Shown here piece after piece: positions 5,399-7,027 of a DNA stretch of 7,027 bases. The notes beneath the pieces are model-generated. The model was given only the letters and a program-made list of their open reading frames with translations, ran no database searches and was not told the origin of the DNA. Both the position numbers and the translations under genes were made by a program. Source of the DNA: Bacteroidota bacterium (GTDB lineage: Bacteria; Bacteroidota; Bacteroidia; NS11-12g; UBA955); contig JAIYBO010000235.1 in assembly GCA_027488495.1 (NCBI GenBank), positions 1 through 7,027 of the forward strand. Direction: 5' to 3'. Position 1 is the first letter of the stretch; each line of letters opens with the position of its first letter.

Positions 5399-6352
5399 AT
5401 GATAACCAAATTAATTCCAACAGACGATAAAAAGCGAAAGTTATTTGCGGTTAGTAGTACGGTGGTCATTTCAGGTTTGTTGACTTTGTGGGGTATTTAC
5501 GGTATTGGTGAATATGGAATCGCATTGTTTATTTTAACGCCAATTTTTATAGGTGCAGGTTCTACAATCCTTTATGGACTAAGTAAAGGAATTACAAAAC
5601 GCGAAGCATGGCTAATTTCACGTGTGACATTGGCTGTTTTTACAATCGGACTTTTGGTTTTTGCCATAGAAGGGTTGATTTGCATTGCAATGGCGGCTCC
5701 GTTCGGCCTTTTATTGACTTGGGTGGGTAGTTTAATTGGTCATGCAGTTCTTGATCGGTCACCTCAAAACGCACCTTCAGTGATCTTGATTTTGTTTTGC
5801 ATTATTCCATCTACGGCTTTTATAGAAAAAGATATTGCCCCAGCTTTAACTTCAGTCGTTACTTCCATTGAAATCGATGCGCCGCCGAATGTGGTATGGA
5901 AAAATGTGATTGAATTTCCTCAACTCAAGGAGCCCACAGATTTTATTTTCAAAACGGGAATTGCCTATCCAATCAATGCGAAAATAGTGGGTAAAGGCGT
6001 TGGTTCTGTGCGACATTGTAATTTCACTACTGGCAGTTTTGTTGAACCAATTACAGTATGGGACGAAGCGAAATTATTGAAGTTTGATGTTGTTGAACAA
6101 CCGGCACCGATGAAAGAATTGAGTTTCTGGGATATCGATGCACCTCACTTACATGATTATTTTGTATCCAAGCAAGGACAGTTCAAACTCGTTGCTTTGC
6201 CCAACGATAAAACCTTGTTGGAGGGGACAACTTGGTATTATCACAACATAAAACCTGCAGCATATTGGCAACTTTGGAGCAACTATATCATTCACAAAAT
6301 ACACATCAGAGTATTAAGTCATATCAAGTTTAATTCGGAAAATGAAAAATGA
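5399..6352 (+). CDS. Membrane-anchored SRPBCC (START-like) domain protein
   Basis: 317 residues in two parts. The N-terminal part has about five hydrophobic segments (about 15-33, 38-60, 73-93, 94-116, 126-141) with charged loops such as SKGITKREAW (62-71). The C-terminal part, from about 153 to 310, is an SRPBCC/polyketide-cyclase-like fold. Its hallmark opening strand and helix are SIEIDAPPNVVWKNVIEFPQ (156-175), followed by GKGVGSVRHCNFTTGSFVEP, WDEAKLLKFDVVEQP and LLEGTTWYYHNIKPAAYWQLW, then a long last helix. Such domains enclose a hydrophobic pocket and bind lipids or other apolar ligands; the ligand here is unknown. Stand-alone SRPBCC proteins are about 140-160 residues, so this is a membrane-tethered version. 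The last base pairs overlap the next gene as ATGA, so the two are translationally coupled. Fold call is good; biological role is open. Confidence 0.8.
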   Translation: MITKLIPTDDKKRKLFAVSSTVVISGLLTLWGIYGIGEYGIALFILTPIFIGAGSTILYGLSKGITKREAWLISRVTLAVFTIGLLVFAIEGLICIAMAAPFGLLLTWVGSLIGHAVLDRSPQNAPSVILILFCIIPSTAFIEKDIAPALTSVVTSIEIDAPPNVVWKNVIEFPQLKEPTDFIFKTGIAYPINAKIVGKGVGSVRHCNFTTGSFVEPITVWDEAKLLKFDVVEQPAPMKELSFWDIDAPHLHDYFVSKQGQFKLVALPNDKTLLEGTTWYYHNIKPAAYWQLWSNYIIHKIHIRVLSHIKFNSENEK

Positions 6353-6714
6353 TTAAGAAAATAAAGATATTATTATTTCTATTTGTTACTTGCAGTGCCA
6401 ATGTATTTGCTCAAAATTTTCATAATCATATTGTATTCAAAGGAGGTTTTGAACCAACAGATACTGTTTATGTTTTTACAAAAAAAGAACATCTACATTA
6501 TACAATTACATTTGACTCGACGAAAATCTTACTTCAAGGAATATTGGGTATGATGGTTAGTGAACGCATACCCGATGTCCGAAAAATAATTATAATTTAC
6601 AATGGCAAAATTTATACTAGAAGAAATAATTCTACCTCAAAGCAAATAACCATCTATAAGAATAAAAAAAATAGGCTAATTATTAAAAAGCAAAAACGTC
6701 AATTGTATTTATAG
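6349..6714 (+). CDS. Small secreted protein coupled to the SRPBCC gene
   Basis: 121 residues, no family recognised. A signal peptide (MIKKIKILLFLFVTCSANVF, cut after NVFA near residue 21) exports it. The mature part of about 100 residues is strand-rich (HIVFKGGF, TDTVYVFTK, HYTITFDSTKILLQG, KIIIIYNGKIYTRR) and ends in a very basic Lys-rich tail (YKNKKNRLIIKKQKRQLYL). Its ATG overlaps the preceding stop in ATGA, so both proteins are probably made together. A basic exported protein next to a membrane-anchored ligand-binding domain could interact with the envelope, but that is inference. The strongly AT-rich 3' end (long A runs near 6661-6690) may indicate mild degeneration of the tail. No terminator was found after it. 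Confidence 0.65.
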   Translation: MIKKIKILLFLFVTCSANVFAQNFHNHIVFKGGFEPTDTVYVFTKKEHLHYTITFDSTKILLQGILGMMVSERIPDVRKIIIIYNGKIYTRRNNSTSKQITIYKNKKNRLIIKKQKRQLYL

Positions 6715-6814
6715 ATCTTTTGCACTTCGTATTGAATTTGGAGTGACAAGCAAATAAGGCTTTGGAATTCGATTCTTCGCTCAGCCCCGACACTGGTATC
6801 TTCCCAAATAATCG
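6713..6814. repeat. Diverged direct repeat, left copy (decayed gene tail)
   Basis: Words shared in the same order with 6933-7024 are AGATCT (6713 and 6933), TTCGTATT (6726 and 6941), GAAyTCkATTCTT (6765 and 6987, 11 of 13 identical) and GGTATCTTC-N7-ATCG (6795 and 7005). Offsets vary from 210 to 222 because of small indels. On the minus strand this copy reads EDTS...RIEF in the same frame in which the right copy reads EDTGIRIEF. That supports a duplicated gene 3' end. Confidence 0.55.
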
Positions 6815-6926
6815 CATTGTGATGAACTCGTCTAAAGTTATTTAATACCCTTGAAACTCTGATCCAAGATTGACTGATACACGGGGAAGATGTGAACTGA
6901 ACAATTATGGACAGATAAACGATCCT

Positions 6927-7027
6927 TTAAGTAGATCTATTTCGTATTTCACACAGATACCAAAGGTTTTCTTTCATGTAGAAAATGAACTCTATTCTTA
7001 TGCCGGTATCTTCTACGAGCATCGTTA
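6927..7027 (-). CDS. C-terminal end of an unknown minus-strand protein (runs off right edge)
   Basis: An open minus-strand frame enters at the window edge and ends with TAA at 6929-6927, giving 32 residues: MLVEDTGIRIEFIFYMKENL then WYLCEIRNRST, after one edge Thr. The alternating hydrophobic pattern (two strands ending in ENLWYLCEIRN) is typical of the last beta-hairpin of Bacteroidota exported proteins, but the piece is too short to assign. The same region forms the right copy of the direct repeat described at 6713-6814. The start codon and most of the gene lie outside. Confidence 0.45.
   Translation of the reverse strand, partial: TMLVEDTGIRIEFIFYMKENLWYLCEIRNRST
6933..7024. repeat. Diverged direct repeat, right copy
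   Basis: Partner of 6713-6814, about 215 bp away. It overlaps the coding end of the minus-strand gene leaving the window, so this copy is probably the functional one and the left copy the decayed duplicate. The 118 bp between them (6815-6932) hold no recognisable feature. Confidence 0.55.

Noticed and set aside
6699..6926. 75-codon open minus-strand frame below the stop at 6927
   Set aside because: It has no start codon and poor protein character as a gene on its own; better explained as the decayed repeat copy.
1..7027. CRISPR array, tRNA, rRNA, transposon ends
   Set aside because: No regularly spaced repeats, cloverleaf-like sequence, transposase gene or terminal inverted repeats with target duplications were seen.

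Overview
The window looks like a piece of a Bacteroidota chromosome. Three independent signs support this. The best promoters fit the Bacteroidota pattern TTTG/TTG-N20-TAnnTTTG (upstream of the TetR gene and of the lipoprotein gene at 4592). Shine-Dalgarno motifs are mostly absent. One protein carries the Bacteroidota-typical DUF4919 fold pattern, and secreted proteins and lipoproteins are numerous. No ribosomal, tRNA, CRISPR, transposase or integrase gene was seen.

Layout: (1) 1-312, minus strand: the 5' part of a TetR/AcrR-type regulator gene at about 50% GC, with a self-overlapping promoter and operator. (2) 313-1884: an AT-rich convergent pair. The first is a secreted protein gene broken by a frameshift (379-1160, +). 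The second is a MORN-repeat lipoprotein gene (1141-1884, -). Their 3' ends overlap by 20 bp. (3) 1885-2192: the MORN gene promoter plus a decayed minus-strand coding remnant, richer in GC than its flanks. (4) 2202-4518: a plus-strand run of a secreted DUF4919 protein and three small polytopic membrane proteins with no recognised family. A short repeated leader precedes two of these. (5) 4528-5194: a lipoprotein gene with its own strong Bacteroidota promoter. (6) 5399-6714: a two-gene unit, a membrane-anchored SRPBCC/START-like protein translationally coupled (ATGA) to a small secreted protein. (7) 6713-7027: a diverged direct repeat whose right-hand copy is the 3' end of a minus-strand gene leaving the window.

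Functionally, every plus-strand product and the MORN protein is predicted to be in or outside the membrane. No enzyme with a readable catalytic motif is present. The drop in GC after about position 300, the small unknown genes, the gene remnants and the decayed duplications together suggest an accessory, high-turnover region next to a conserved regulator. I could not establish a complete defined system such as a defence, secretion or biosynthesis system. The strongest new observations are the operator lying inside the promoter spacer, the repeated leader modules before two orphan membrane genes, and the duplicated gene tail at the right edge.
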